From: Prorocentrum cordatum
Lineage: Eukaryota > Sar > Dinophyceae > Prorocentrales > Prorocentraceae
Assembly: GCA_963575745.1 (NCBI GenBank)
Contig: CAUYUJ010020726.1
Location: 1,386,969 to 1,450,968 of the forward strand
Direction: 5' to 3'
Length of the DNA stretch: 64,000 bases
Shown: in pieces, positions 50,568 to 59,990 of the stretch
How positions within the stretch are numbered: position 1 is the first letter of the stretch
Layout of the letters: each line of letters opens with the position of its first letter
Notes under the pieces: model-generated
Seen by the model: the letters and a program-made list of their open reading frames with translations, nothing else
The model's database searches: none
What the model was told of the DNA's origin: nothing
Made by a program: the position numbers and the translations under genes

Positions 50568-51620
50568 TGGACGAGCTGAGGGGCACGCGCCAACAAGCGG
50601 GGCTGGCGTCGGAGGCCAAGGGCACCATGGGCAGCTACAACGTCGCATGGCAACAGTGGAACGTCGTTTGTCGCGTTCGCGGGACGAGCCCCATCCTGGA
50701 CGGCCAGACCAGGGGAGAAGCGCAAGCACGAGGAGGAGTTGATGCCGTTCGCGCTGCGACTTTAGAGCAACCTCCGCCGCGCGCACGGCGCGATCCGCGC
50801 GAAGTTGCTCGGAGTGAGGGCCCAGCATGCGAAGATCGAGGCGCATCGCCCGCGGCGGCTGGGAGAACCGAGGCCGCGGATGGCGTTGAACGGGATCGAG
50901 AGGCCGCAGTGCCCAGGGGCTTGCAAGTTACTAGTCGCTGTCAGCATGCTAGAGATCATTAGGGGGTGGCTGCGGCCCGAGGCGGACCCGGACGATGCGG
51001 TGCTCTACAATCTATGCGAATCGGAGGGTACGCCTAAACGGGCCACTGGGACTACAAGAAGGCGTTGACGGGCACAGACGCGGCAGCAAAAGCGAAGGGC
51101 GGACCAGCGCCTCACTTTGCCCAGGCGGGCGAGGTGTCGCCGTGGTTCAAGGCGAGCAAGACGGGCCACGTCGGCGCGGGGTTGGCCAGGAACCACTACT
51201 GGGCAGTAGGCGAGATCTGCCCGGCGCGCGTTGCCGAGCAGTACCAGGCGCTTTCCCTGGCGAGGATGGGAGGAGACAAGGAGGTCCACCTCCTGTTGGC
51301 GCGGCAGTCGAACGGCAGCCCACTGACGAGGCAGAGGATCCAGGAGGAATTGCAGCGGGCGGCGATGGCGGAACCTTACCCAGCGTCGTAGTTCGGCCCC
51401 CGGTTGTTGAGGATTGGATGAGCCACGGCGCTGTACCATCACGGGGACACCGAGGTGGCGAAGAGGTGGGGAAGGCTGAACAACGGCGCATTCCGTCGGC
51501 ACCTGTGGGAGACCAACGAGACGGCCCGAGCAGCGTCGACTGCGATGGCCACGTCAGTGTCCACTCTCCACGTGGGCTACGACGCGGCGAAGGAGAGGGC
51601 CCGCATGAGGGGATAGCCCA
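50568..51620 (+). pseudogene. Tyrosine recombinase of YR element 2
   Basis: The N-terminal domain is 'GTMGSYNVAWQQWNVVCRVR', followed after a frame change by 'HEEELMPFALRL*SNLRRAH' and 'MALNGIERPQ'. The block that should carry the box I arginine is replaced by 'VLYNLCESEGTPK'. The catalytic part continues 'KTGHVGAGLARNHYWAVGEI', then 'GPRLLRIG*ATALYHHGDTE' and 'VAKRWGRLNNGAFRRHLWET'. Compared with the remembered family pattern (HSLRIGGA ... GYLWE), the box II histidine is arginine and the nucleophilic tyrosine is histidine. The enzyme is dead three times over. Confidence 0.55.
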
Positions 51621-51624
51621 GGGC

Positions 51625-52085
51625 GAACCCGGTAGGAGGCTCAAGGCCAGAGGAGAGGCGAGGAGTGAGGGGCGGTGGCCACCCAGTGGTCTTGGATGCC
51701 GACTGGAGCGAGGCGCGAGGCGCGCGGGCAGTCGACGGGTGATTGGGCGCGCGCGACTGCGCCCATGCCGGCGAGGAGGGGGACGAAGGGCACGAGCCTC
51801 TCTGGCTGGGACCCGAGGTGTTAGCCTGAGAGGAGGTCGAGGGCACCACCGCATCAGGCCCAGGCGGCGCGGAGCGCCGGGGCGAGATGGTCAGCCGCGG
51901 GAGCCGGGCGGGCGAGGGCCCGCACGAGGCGGCGGGCTGCGCGGACGAGAGGGGGGCGCCCGCGGCAGGGGGAGCCCGACAGCGCGGCCACCGCCCCCCG
52001 CGGGCGCGAGAGCTGCGCGGGCCGAGGGCCGCCGTGAGCGGCACGGTGCGCGCCCACCCGGCCAGCGGGCAGGCGCGCGAAGAGC
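51625..52085. other. No gene recognised
   Basis: GC-rich sequence right of YR element 2, with Arg/Gly-rich open frames only. Confidence 0.35.
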
Positions 52086-52116
52086 GCGCCCCTCCCCGCG
52101 CTCCGGGAGGGGGCGC
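52086..52116. repeat. Strong GC hairpin
   Basis: GCGCCCCTCCCC and GGGAGGGGGCGC form a near-perfect stem around a short loop, just before an A run. Its role is unknown. Confidence 0.5.
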
Positions 52117-52125
52117 AAAAAAACA

Positions 52126-52228
52126 CACGTGGGGAAAACACACACACAAACACAGTGGGACAAAAAACACACTGTGGGAAAAAGCACACACTGTGTGGGG
52201 GGAGGAAAAGAGAAAAAACAAAAAAAAA

Positions 52229-52305
<77 letters not shown>

Positions 52306-52335
52306 GTGTCTGTGTGCGTGTGTTGTTCCCCACGC
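52126..52335. repeat. Poly(A) tract of ~75 bases inside an inverted repeat
   Basis: Left arm ACGTGGGGAAAACACACAC (52127), right arm GTGTGTTGTTCCCCACGC (to 52334). Between them lie CACTGTG/ACACAGTG-type repeats and an unbroken A run from about 52230 to 52304. It may be a retrotransposed poly(A) tail or an expanded microsatellite. Confidence 0.6.
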
Positions 52336-52339
52336 GTTC

Positions 52340-53885
52340 TGCGGCATCGGCCACACGAGTATCATTGTCGCCGTCGCCACCACCGATCGTGAGTCAGATG
52401 CCGCTCTGCGGGTTTGTGCGCGCCCCCCGCTCTCCCACAGACGCGGATGTTGGACAAGCTGCTCCGGCGGCGCCATCTGCGATTCCCCATCGGTCCTTCT
52501 CTGGTGCTGGCTTCAGACTCGGTGACTGCTGTCTGCACTCGCGCCGCGGCTACAATTGCGGCGTCGCCTCTTCGCACGTACACAAGCGCAGTTCGCCTGT
52601 CTCGAAAACCAGGCCACAGGACTTGCAGGAGGCTGGTCGCACGGACGCTCCTTGCACATCGACCGCCCAGACTGTCGCCAGCAGGTGGGACGCAGACTGA
52701 GCACTGGTGTCCACGTCCATCCTCCTATCCCACTCGGTCTATGCAGCTGCGGCAGCAGACACAGAAATGACACGGTTTCCATGCCTGCGGGCACTGGGCT
52801 CATTGGAGAGCGAAGCTCCCCAGAGGGAGACGGGCCCAATGACGACGCAACACGGGCAAGGGCAATGAGCCAAATGGGGATCTATACCATGTGCTGAGCC
52901 AGGAGGACCAGGAGGAGGAGGAGGCGGCGGCGGCGGCGGCAGAGGGGAGGGGGAGGGGGGGGGGGAGGAGGAGGAAGAAGAGGGCCCTTTCCCCTCTTCC
53001 CCTTCCCTTCCATTCCTCCCCTCCCTCCCTCCCTCTTCCTCCTGCCTCCAGGGAGCGTGTCTTCGACTCCCGTCCCCGTGCCCGCCCCTCAGGAACAGGA
53101 GGCCATGATGCTGGTACTTTGCAAAGTTTCCAGGCCTTCCCGCGTGCTCCTCTGCGAGGGACGAAGGTCGCCGGGCACCCCGGGACTCCTGCACTGCACC
53201 CTGACCAAGACAACAGGCGCTGGCGTGAACTTTTGATTACGCGGGGCCCCCGGAAGTCCCAACCCTTCCACCAGGGCTGGCTTTTCATCCCGAGTCGTTT
53301 TTGGACGGTCACGGAGCCCGGCGAGGGCCCCGTGCGCTGCCCCAACCCCTTCCCACGGGGTAGCGTTTCGCCCCGCCCCGATGACGCCCTCCGGAATCCG
53401 AAATACAGGAAACACGCCCAGATTAATAAATCATCGTCGGAGCTCTGAGTCTCAGTCCCTGGCGCCCAGCGCTGGCGCGATACATAGGTAATGGGTCCGA
53501 TGATCGGAGCTGCCACGTCCCCTCTCCCCCAAGGAGCGGTCGCCCCTTGGAGTTGGGATCAAACTAAGGTATCCGTAATAGCTGTAGACGGGGAGCCACG
53601 AACAGCAAGGACGACCCCCCAGGGGGGCGGGGTAGCCATGTCCCCCCGCACCTCGTCGGGGAGGGGGAAAGGGCGGATGAGGATTTGAAGCTAAAGAGAG
53701 GGAGGGGTGGGGAGGCGGAAAGCTGCGGCAGTGCGAGGCGGCGGTTGAGACGTGGCAGGCTTGGCGATAGATCCATGCATATCCATCGCCCCAGGCCTGG
53801 TCCAGCCTTGGCCCAGGAACGGTGTATACGCCCTAGTGCCCTGGCCAGGGATGCACATGGGCCCAGGATGTACCAGGCCAGGGGC
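52340..53885. other. No confident gene
   Basis: 52910-52980 is GGC/GGA-rich. A diverged copy of repeat family E lies at about 53225-53420 (GCGGGGCCCCCGGAAGTCCC, GAGTCGTTTTTGGACGGTC, CCTCCGGAATCCGAAA). The remainder shows no domain. Confidence 0.4.
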
Positions 53886-53889
53886 AGTG

Positions 53890-54315
53890 GTGATACATAT
53901 ATATATATATATATATATATATGTATACATGTATAAAGATGCGTGTGTGCGTGTGTGTTTATGCATACATATTCGTATATGGACACACATATACACATGA
54001 GCATACAAACGCGCATGCATGCATAACTTTGTGCATGCATGCATACCATGCATTTATATATATATATATATATACGGATACATACGCAAGTGCATAGACA
54101 TAGACATATACCGATACAGGTACACGTGCATATACGTATGCAAATACAGATGCATGTACATACACGTATACATACACGTACACTTAGAGGTACACTTAGA
54201 GGTAAACAAGTAAACATATAAGAACAGTATGCATACATGCATGGATGTATAAGCATATACGCATATGCACCTATATTACCTAATATACCGACATGCTCCA
54301 TATGTACATAGTTGT

Positions 54316-54361
<46 letters not shown>

Positions 54362-54420
54362 CACGTGCATATGTGTATGTACACACATGTACACGTATAG
54401 GTATCGTTGCACTACGGTGG
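53890..54420. repeat. AT-rich island with (AT)n and ATACATAC repeats
   Basis: 53892-53925, 54058-54074 and 54323-54355 are (TA)n. Between them the sequence is built of ACATAT, GCATGCAT and TACACGTA units, almost all alternating purine-pyrimidine. It is the only strongly AT-rich block in the window and is prone to unwinding or cruciform formation. Confidence 0.75.
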
Positions 54421-54424
54421 GCTA

Positions 54425-54810
54425 CCCTGAGAGGCCCTGCCGCCTCGTCTCCTCCCGTCGTCCGTCCTCGCCCTCGCCCTCGTCCTCGCCCTCCTCCCCG
54501 CCACGCCGCCGACTGGCAGCAGGAGCCGGCGCCCGCCCGCGGGGCGCCGCGGCGGCGGCGAGGCGGCCGCGGCGCGCCAGGCCGCGCGCCAGGCCGCCGG
54601 CCGTGCCCGGCGCCCCACCGCGGCCCTGTGGGGCGCGCGTTCGCCTGCGCCTGCGCGGTGGCCCGCTCGGCAGCGCTCGGACGTGTGCACGTTTGCTCTC
54701 GGCGAGGACCTTCGAGAGGAGCATCCTCGGCCATCGGGCCCGAAAGAGAGAGGCACGGAGCCGGCAGAGTGCGCAGGGAGCGGACGCCCGAGCGGCGGCG
54801 AGCCCGCACA
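54425..54810. other. GC-rich stretch, possible exon
   Basis: From 54514 one plus frame reads 'GGGEAAAARQAARQAAGRAR' and 'RPTAALWGAR' after a CTGGCAG acceptor, which could be an upstream exon of the gene at 56.1 kb. Other frames are open too, so this is not called. Confidence 0.25.
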
Positions 54811-54814
54811 CTGC

Positions 54815-55185
54815 GCATTCGACCATGGGCCCGCCCACAGATTTCGCATTCCACCGTGGACCCTCGGCCACGCGCCGAGGGGGGGAGGGGGAGGAGGAAG
54901 GCGTCTTAGAAGCACCCCTGCTTCCTACAAGGCGGAGGCCTTGTCCGTAGATGTAGGGCCCGCGTTCGACCATGGACCCCCTGTCACAGACGGACCGATA
55001 TATAAGATCGAGGTCGGTTCGGGGAGGGTACCCTCGTGTTCTTCGTGTTTGTTGGACGTTCTGGTGCATCCTGGGGACGGTACCCTTGGATGTTCTGTGT
55101 GTTTTGGCCGACGAAGGGTCTCATGTTCTTGACGGATGTTCTTCTGGCCTAGGTCCGACTGTACGCATTCGACCATGGACCCCCA
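54815..55185. repeat. Interspersed TTCGACCATGGACCC motifs
   Basis: Copies or near-copies of TTCGACCATGGACCC stand at about 54819, 54848 (TTCCACCGTGGACCC), 54964 and 55169, and an inverted relative (GGGGTCCATGATCGAA) at about 55276. They flank the family C element on both sides. Confidence 0.6.
54988..55161. repeat. Dispersed inverted-repeat element, family C, copy 2
   Basis: Matches 1105-1279. Ends CAGACGGACCGA and AGGTCCGACTG are inverted. Contains a TATATAAG beside GATCGAGGTCGGTTCGGGGA. Confidence 0.55.
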
Positions 55186-55189
55186 GTTA

Positions 55190-55435
55190 CCCATCTGCCT
55201 CGGGCGGTCTTCGGCGGTATTCCCGCGGTATTCGGCGGTCTTCGGCGTGAAGGCTGGATGCCTACGGGTAACAAGGGGTCCATGATCGAACAACTCAGAC
55301 CTCCAGAGACTCGAACATATCGAGCCTTACTTCCCTGATATCCCTGATAGCGTTTCGCTAGACCCAGGCCCCCTCGAGTCGTGAGAAAACCACACCACCG
55401 TACCCAGCCAGAGCCAGCCTTCAGAAGAGGAACAT
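55190..55435. other. No gene; CGGCGGTCTTCGGCGG units
   Basis: 55193-55245 repeats GCGGTCTTCGGCGGTATTC-type blocks three times. The rest is unassigned. Confidence 0.45.
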
Positions 55436-55560
55436 GTGTACCGATATCGCTGCCCCTGCCTCGTTTTCGCCGTTTGGGGCCTCCCGGGAGGCCCTCGCCG
55501 CCACGGCTGGATTCGCCCCGAAATCCTTGGCAGAACGCACCCCGGGCTGCGGTATCGGAG
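55436..55560 (+). repeat. Dispersed repeat family D, second plus copy
   Basis: ACCGATATCGCTGCCCC, CCTCGTTTTCGCCG, GGCCTCCCGGGAGGCC and CGCCACGGCTGGATTCGCC in the same order as at 28978. Confidence 0.5.
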
Positions 55561-56105
55561 GAGGAGGAGGAGGAGGAGGAGAAGAAGGAGGGGGAGGAGG
55601 AGGAGGAGGAGAAGAAGGAGGAGGAGGAGGAGGAGGAGGAGGAGGAGAAGAAGGAGGAGGAGAAGAAGGAGGAGGAGGAGGTATCTCTTGGTTTCCCCAA
55701 GCCTGGGGCCCAGGACGGTGCCTCAGAGGCCCTCCCGGCCTCGGCCAGGAGGGCGTGCCTGCACCGTGCCGGGGCCCAGGACGGCCTTTTGGCCAGCCGC
55801 GGCCCAGCTGCGCGCAGGAGGGACCCCTCGCCAGAGAGTGCCCTTTGGCGTGGGCCCACGGGGGCCCCCGCTCGTGGAGCACGGCGGGGCAGCCTGGGCC
55901 TGCACCTGGGCGCGGCCCCCTCGAGCTGCGCACGAGGGGCCACTCGTGGCCCGGGTCCTCAATCTTGCGCGTGGCCGGCCAGAGGGAGGAGGAGGAGGAG
56001 GAGGAGGAGGAGGAGGAGGAGGAGGAGGAGGAGGCGGAGGAGGAGGAGGAGGAGGAGGAGGAGGAGGAGGAGAGGGAGGGGGAGAAGGAGGAGGAGGGGT
56101 GGCAC
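55560..56105. repeat. Two GGA microsatellites around GC-rich DNA
   Basis: 55560-55680 and 55984-56100 are (GGA)n with AGA interruptions. 55690-55975 between them is GC-rich without a supported gene. The second tract ends 13 bases before the exon at 56114. Confidence 0.8.
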
Positions 56106-56113
56106 CCGCGCAG

Positions 56114-59006
56114 GTGGCCGCGGCCGCTGCCGCGGCGCCCCGCGGGCGGCCCCTCTGCAGCGCGGGCGGCGCCGTGTTCTGGCCGCGGAGGGCACCGGGG
56201 CTCCTGCTCGACTTCCGCGCGGAGCTGCCCCGGCCGCCGCCGGCCCTGGGGCAGGCCGCCGAGGCAGATCAGCCACAGCTGGGGGAGCCATGGTCCGTAC
56301 CCCCATAGGGGGACCCATCGACTTCGACACCGCCCTCGAGAGATCGTCGGCACCACGGGTTTCCCCCACGTCGATGCGCTGATCCTCAGGGCGTGTGCTG
56401 GTCCAATGCGGGTCTGCCCCGCTGAGCTCGGCCGGTGGCATGCCACCTGTTTCGGCCCTCTCTGCACTGTCTGCGTCGTGTTTACGGGCCTTGGTGGACA
56501 AGCACGCTTTTGCGTTAACACACGTTCCGAGCATCGACCGATGCGATGGGTTCCCTCATCCACACGTCCGCCCGCCCCGTCAGACATCGGGCGACGTTCG
56601 CGCGGCGATGTTCCGACGCAGGTCCGACGCAAGGTCGCCCTGGATCCGACGAAAACCGGGTCTCAAGTTGCCGCACGAGGCCTCCAGGCTTTCCCTCGTG
56701 GGGGCTCGTAGAGGGGGAGTCATATCCCAAGGTGGGGCTGGGGAACGGGCCCAGCCGGATGCTTCCGTTTAACGCGCTTCTTTCTTCCAGGGGCCGTTCG
56801 GAGCGATATTCCCTCCAACGCCACCGTTGCCCCTACCCCACCTCTGTGCTTCCCCCACCTCGACACGAAGGGTTCCCTCAGGGCGAGGTCGGGAGCGCAG
56901 CCCCCCCGCAGCTGTGGCTGGTCGGCGAGGGCGGCCCCGGCCGTCCCGAGCGGCACCCGCGGCGCGGCGAGGGCGCCGCGCGCGGCGGCCTGGCGGACCT
57001 CCGCCGCCGGCTGCGGAGGCTGTTCACGGGCGAGGGGCGCCTGCAGGTGCGCTTGCAGGATATGCAGGTGATCAGCACCGCCGAACCCATCCCCATCCCC
57101 ACCCAACCCCGCCCTCTTACCCGAAGGAACAGGCATGTGTCAGCCAGCGTGGACCCCAAGCAGTACTTTCTTGCAGCCTATGCGGTGCAGCCTAGGTGGT
57201 GCCATCAATGTGGTACAACGTAGGTGGTGCAATCCATGTGGTGCAATCTATATTGCGCGAAGCAATGCGAAGCGATGCAATGCGATGCAATGCGAAGCAA
57301 AGCAATGCATAGCAATGCAAAACAAAACAATGCAATGCAATGCAAAGCAATGCAAAGTAACGCAAAGCAATGCTACGCCATGTAAAGACATGCAAAGACA
57401 TGCAGAGCGATGCAAGGCAATGCAAAGCAACGCGGCGACGGGTGGCGACGGACCAGCCAGACCGCCACTGGGGCCCAGCGGCGACGGGGAGCGACGGGCG
57501 GCGACGAGCTTGCCAGACCACCACCGAGGCCTAGCTACCTTGGAACACCAGTAAGAATCCCTAGGTGCAAGCACTGGTTGGGGGATATTCCCCTGGTGGG
57601 TAAGCCAGCCAGTGGGCACAGGGATCGTGTAAACGACGCTCAGGTGAGCCTGGACGCCATGCGCCGCGAGTTGCTGTCAGTGCAGGCGCTGACTCCGCAA
57701 TCGCGGCGGCCCAGGTGACAGGGGAGAGAAAGATACCAAGACCGCTACTCGTCCTGGAGATGCTTCGTCGCCATGAAGTCAACGGTTCCTGGGGCAAACG
57801 GGTCCTCATGGTCTCGTTTGTGGGGGGGCTCCCTCGGGCCCTCTACGGGCCCGGGGCCGTCAGAGAATGATTCTGGATGAAGAGTTGGTGTTGAGGGGAA
57901 GGCCAGGGGGGTCCAGGATCCGCTTCCCTCCGGCATCATTCAGGCGACCGCAAACATGGATCAAGGGGGCGTGGGTTAGCGACGGGTCCCGCTTCCCTGG
58001 GAAATCGCGGATTTCCGCCGCCGAGCGGGGCGGCACCCGCCGCATTTTGATGAGGGCACCTCCCCCGATCCACGGATTTGGCGACCGCGCACCAAATCCA
58101 CGGATCGCTAATCCATGTTTGCGCTCCCCCGACAAGCAGGTGAGCCTGGATCCCATGCGGCGCGAGCTGCTGTCAGCGCAAGCGCTGACTCCGCACTCGC
58201 CGCGGCCGAAAGGTGGCGGCGTCGCCCGGACAGGGCGTGCGGCTCGGTGAGGGCACCGCGCTTGGCACGGCGCTCATAGTGGAGCGGTTTTTTTCTGGCC
58301 TTCCATCGGTCGCAGCAGGTTCGAGGGCCCCCAAACGGGGTGGTGACCACACCGTGTGGTGAGTCGGTGGGGATTCGGTGTCACCGCACGGTTTTGGGAC
58401 TCGGGTCGTTCTCCGCGGACGTCTCCGGCGACTGGGGCATCCGAGGTCCCAAGACCGTGCGGTGACGGACCGTGCGGTGAGGTCTTGGGAGATTTCGAGG
58501 TCACCGCACGGTCTGTCACCGCACCGTTTCGGGACTCCAAACAGGTGCCGAGCATGAGCAGCGGGGAGAGTGCAAACGGCCACTCGCTCTGCATTTCTCC
58601 ACACACGAGGGACGGGCGCAGCGAGAGGTCATTCGGAATGCCACCACAGCTCCTGCGTTCTGGACCGATGTCTGCTGGCAGGGGCCAAAGGTTGTCGGCG
58701 ACGTGATTCGGGCCAGCTCGTCGGCCCAACGCCCGCTCGGATAGCCAGGGAGGTGGGCACGGGGTGGCACGTCTGCCAGCGCTGCAGGCAGGCGTGCCTA
58801 AGCTTGTCTCGTCTGCAGAGCCGGCAACTCCGGGAGCGCGGAGCCAGCGAAATCTACGAAGGGTCGTGGCGTTGGGAGGTCGGCCGCAGCACGGACCGTG
58901 GCCCAGGGAGCGCGGGCAGAGCGCAGCTCGCGATGGAACCTGGCCCTGGGCGCGCGGACTCGGCGTTGTTTGAAAGAGGCCGTGGCCCAGGAACAGCGGA
59001 CCCAAG
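56114..59006 (+). CDS. Host gene with duplicated exon, unknown family
   Basis: Exons: A 56114-56296 ('GAVFWPRRAPGLLLDFRAEL'), B 56882-57067 ('GSAAPPQLWLVGEGG', 'GLADLRRRLRRLFTGEGRL'), C 57644-57714 ('VSLDAMRRELLSVQALTPQS'), D 58819-59006 ('RWNLALGARTRRCLKEAVAQ'). Acceptors are CGCAG, CCTCAG, GCTCAG and CTGCAG; donors are GTACCC, GTGATC, GTGACA and GTAGTC. Joined phases (0,0,2) agree and the frame stays open; D ends in phase 1, so more exons follow. Exon C has a second copy at 58140. The B-C junction makes a basic amphipathic helix. No family is recognised and the 5' end was not found. Exon A follows a purine microsatellite and the intron after D begins with a (TCC)n tract. Confidence 0.6.
57180..57430. 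repeat. GCAATGC/AAAGC short-unit repeat in intron B
   Basis: 57185-57255 has GGTGGTGCAATC(C/T)AT-like units. 57256-57430 is a run of 5-mers AATGC, AAAGC and GAAGC. It lies wholly in the intron between exons B and C. Confidence 0.75.
58140..58212 (+). CDS. Duplicate of exon C (alternative or decayed exon)
   Basis: 'VSLDPMRRELLSAQALTPHS' after an AAGCAG acceptor is nearly identical to exon C, including third-base positions. The similarity stops at the splice sites on both sides. It is 73 nt against 71 nt in C, so it ends in phase 1 and not phase 2 and would not join exon D in frame. C and this copy also cannot be spliced to each other in frame. Confidence 0.5.
58351..58527. repeat. Six alternating copies of ACCGTGCGGTGA
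   Basis: Copies: 58351 (ACCGTGTGGTGA), 58381 inverted, 58454, 58469, 58501 inverted, 58516 inverted (one change). The arms at about 58379-58407 and 58438-58466 extend the pairing to nearly 30 bp, and 58468-58481 pairs perfectly with 58500-58513. It lies in an intron between the duplicate exon and exon D. Confidence 0.75.
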
Positions 59007-59013
59007 GTAGTCT

Positions 59014-59101
59014 CCTATCCTCCTCCTCCTCCTCTTCCTCCTCCTCCTCCTCCTCCTCCTCCTCCTCCTCCTCCTCCTCCTCCTCCTCCTCCTCCTCCTC
59101 C
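59014..59101. repeat. (TCC)n microsatellite
   Basis: Starts a few bases after the GTAGTC donor of exon D, with one TTCC interruption. Confidence 0.85.
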
Positions 59102-59303
59102 TAAGCCCTTCCTGCTCAGACCAGGGGGAATTGGGGCTCCCTGTCAGGACTTGATGCAGGCTACACCCCTTCCGCCTGCAGCCCCAGCTCCCGCCCACCA
59201 TGTGGGCCTCCTTCCTACAAACAGTACTCTATAATCCACTCTCTCTTAGCGACACATGGCGGGCACACGACGTTTCTTCTCGGTTGAGCTTTGCTGATCT
59301 TTT

Positions 59304-59990
59304 TTGTTGCCAGGGACTCAGCAGCGGCGCCGCGCAGGAGATCCCCCGACAAGGATGAAGCTTGAGAAGCACATGATGGTGCAGTTCGGGTGGCAGCGGG
59401 GGAGGTACACAAACAAAAGCGCGGGCTGCGCGATCATGCTGAGACGGCGGGCTTTTAGAGAGGCCCACGTTCATGAAGTACTAGAGCCTCCTCGAGAACT
59501 GGCGGGGCGGGGAGGGGCAGTTCGACTCAAGAGTCCGACCTTCGACATTATGGTAGTGGTGGCCTACTTCCCGCCCCCGCAGAGACACCAGATCGACCAC
59601 TGGAACACGACCTGCGCCAAGCTCACGGCGTGGCTTCATCGGACGATACAGCGTGCCCGAGCGCGCTGCATGATAGTGGTGGGGGCTGATACGAATTCCG
59701 AGTTCGGACGACGCAGTGGGCCCAACGGCACCCCGACCACGACGCGCGACGACGTGCACGTCGGCCCGTTCGCGAACAGCTACGAGAACGGGGTGAGTGC
59801 TGCTCTGTGGCGCATGATGAGCATGGAAGGCTTGGCCGCGATAGACACCTTTTATGACACGGGGCCAACTTACTTCGGGGCCGAAGCTCACATCACCTCG
59901 CATCCTGACCACCTGTGGGGACCGTGCGACGCCGTGCAGGCGACCAAATCGTGTGTGTGTGTCTCAGACGAGCGATGCGTGACCTACAAC
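59304..59990 (+). pseudogene. AP-type endonuclease domain of the LINE
   Basis: 'FDIMVVVAYFPPPQ', then 'CMIVVGADTNSEFG' (the GDxN block, about 59668-59709), 'MEGLAAIDTFYDT' and 'SHPDHLWGPC' (the S-x-x-DH block, about 59899). The final motif, DH-x-P, is found as 'LLRDHCPML' in a different frame after the (GT)6 run at 59951. The domain nicks target DNA to prime reverse transcription. The early catalytic Glu motif is missing because the copy starts too late. Confidence 0.7.

Larger units (their letters stand above)
46540..51620 (+). mobile_element. Second decayed YR retroelement, different subfamily
   Basis: Ordered remnants on the plus strand: N-terminal region (46.6-47.05 kb), reverse transcriptase start (47.1-47.34 kb), RNase H (47.75-48.2 kb), methyltransferase-like scraps (48.3 and 49.0-49.1 kb), a basic low-complexity linker, and a tyrosine recombinase (50.57-51.6 kb). 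The protein sequences differ from those of the element at 14.5-21.4 kb, so these are separate subfamilies. At least five stops or frame changes are needed to read it. Element ends were not found. Confidence 0.6.

Noticed and set aside
51577-52525. Poly-Phe and poly-Lys ORFs
   Set aside because: Translations of the ~75-base A run on either strand.
54988-55161. TATATAAG plus GGTTCGGGG considered as a promoter and a tRNA-like B box (SINE)
   Set aside because: No A box at proper spacing and no tRNA fold could be drawn; the inverted ends fit a small DNA element better.
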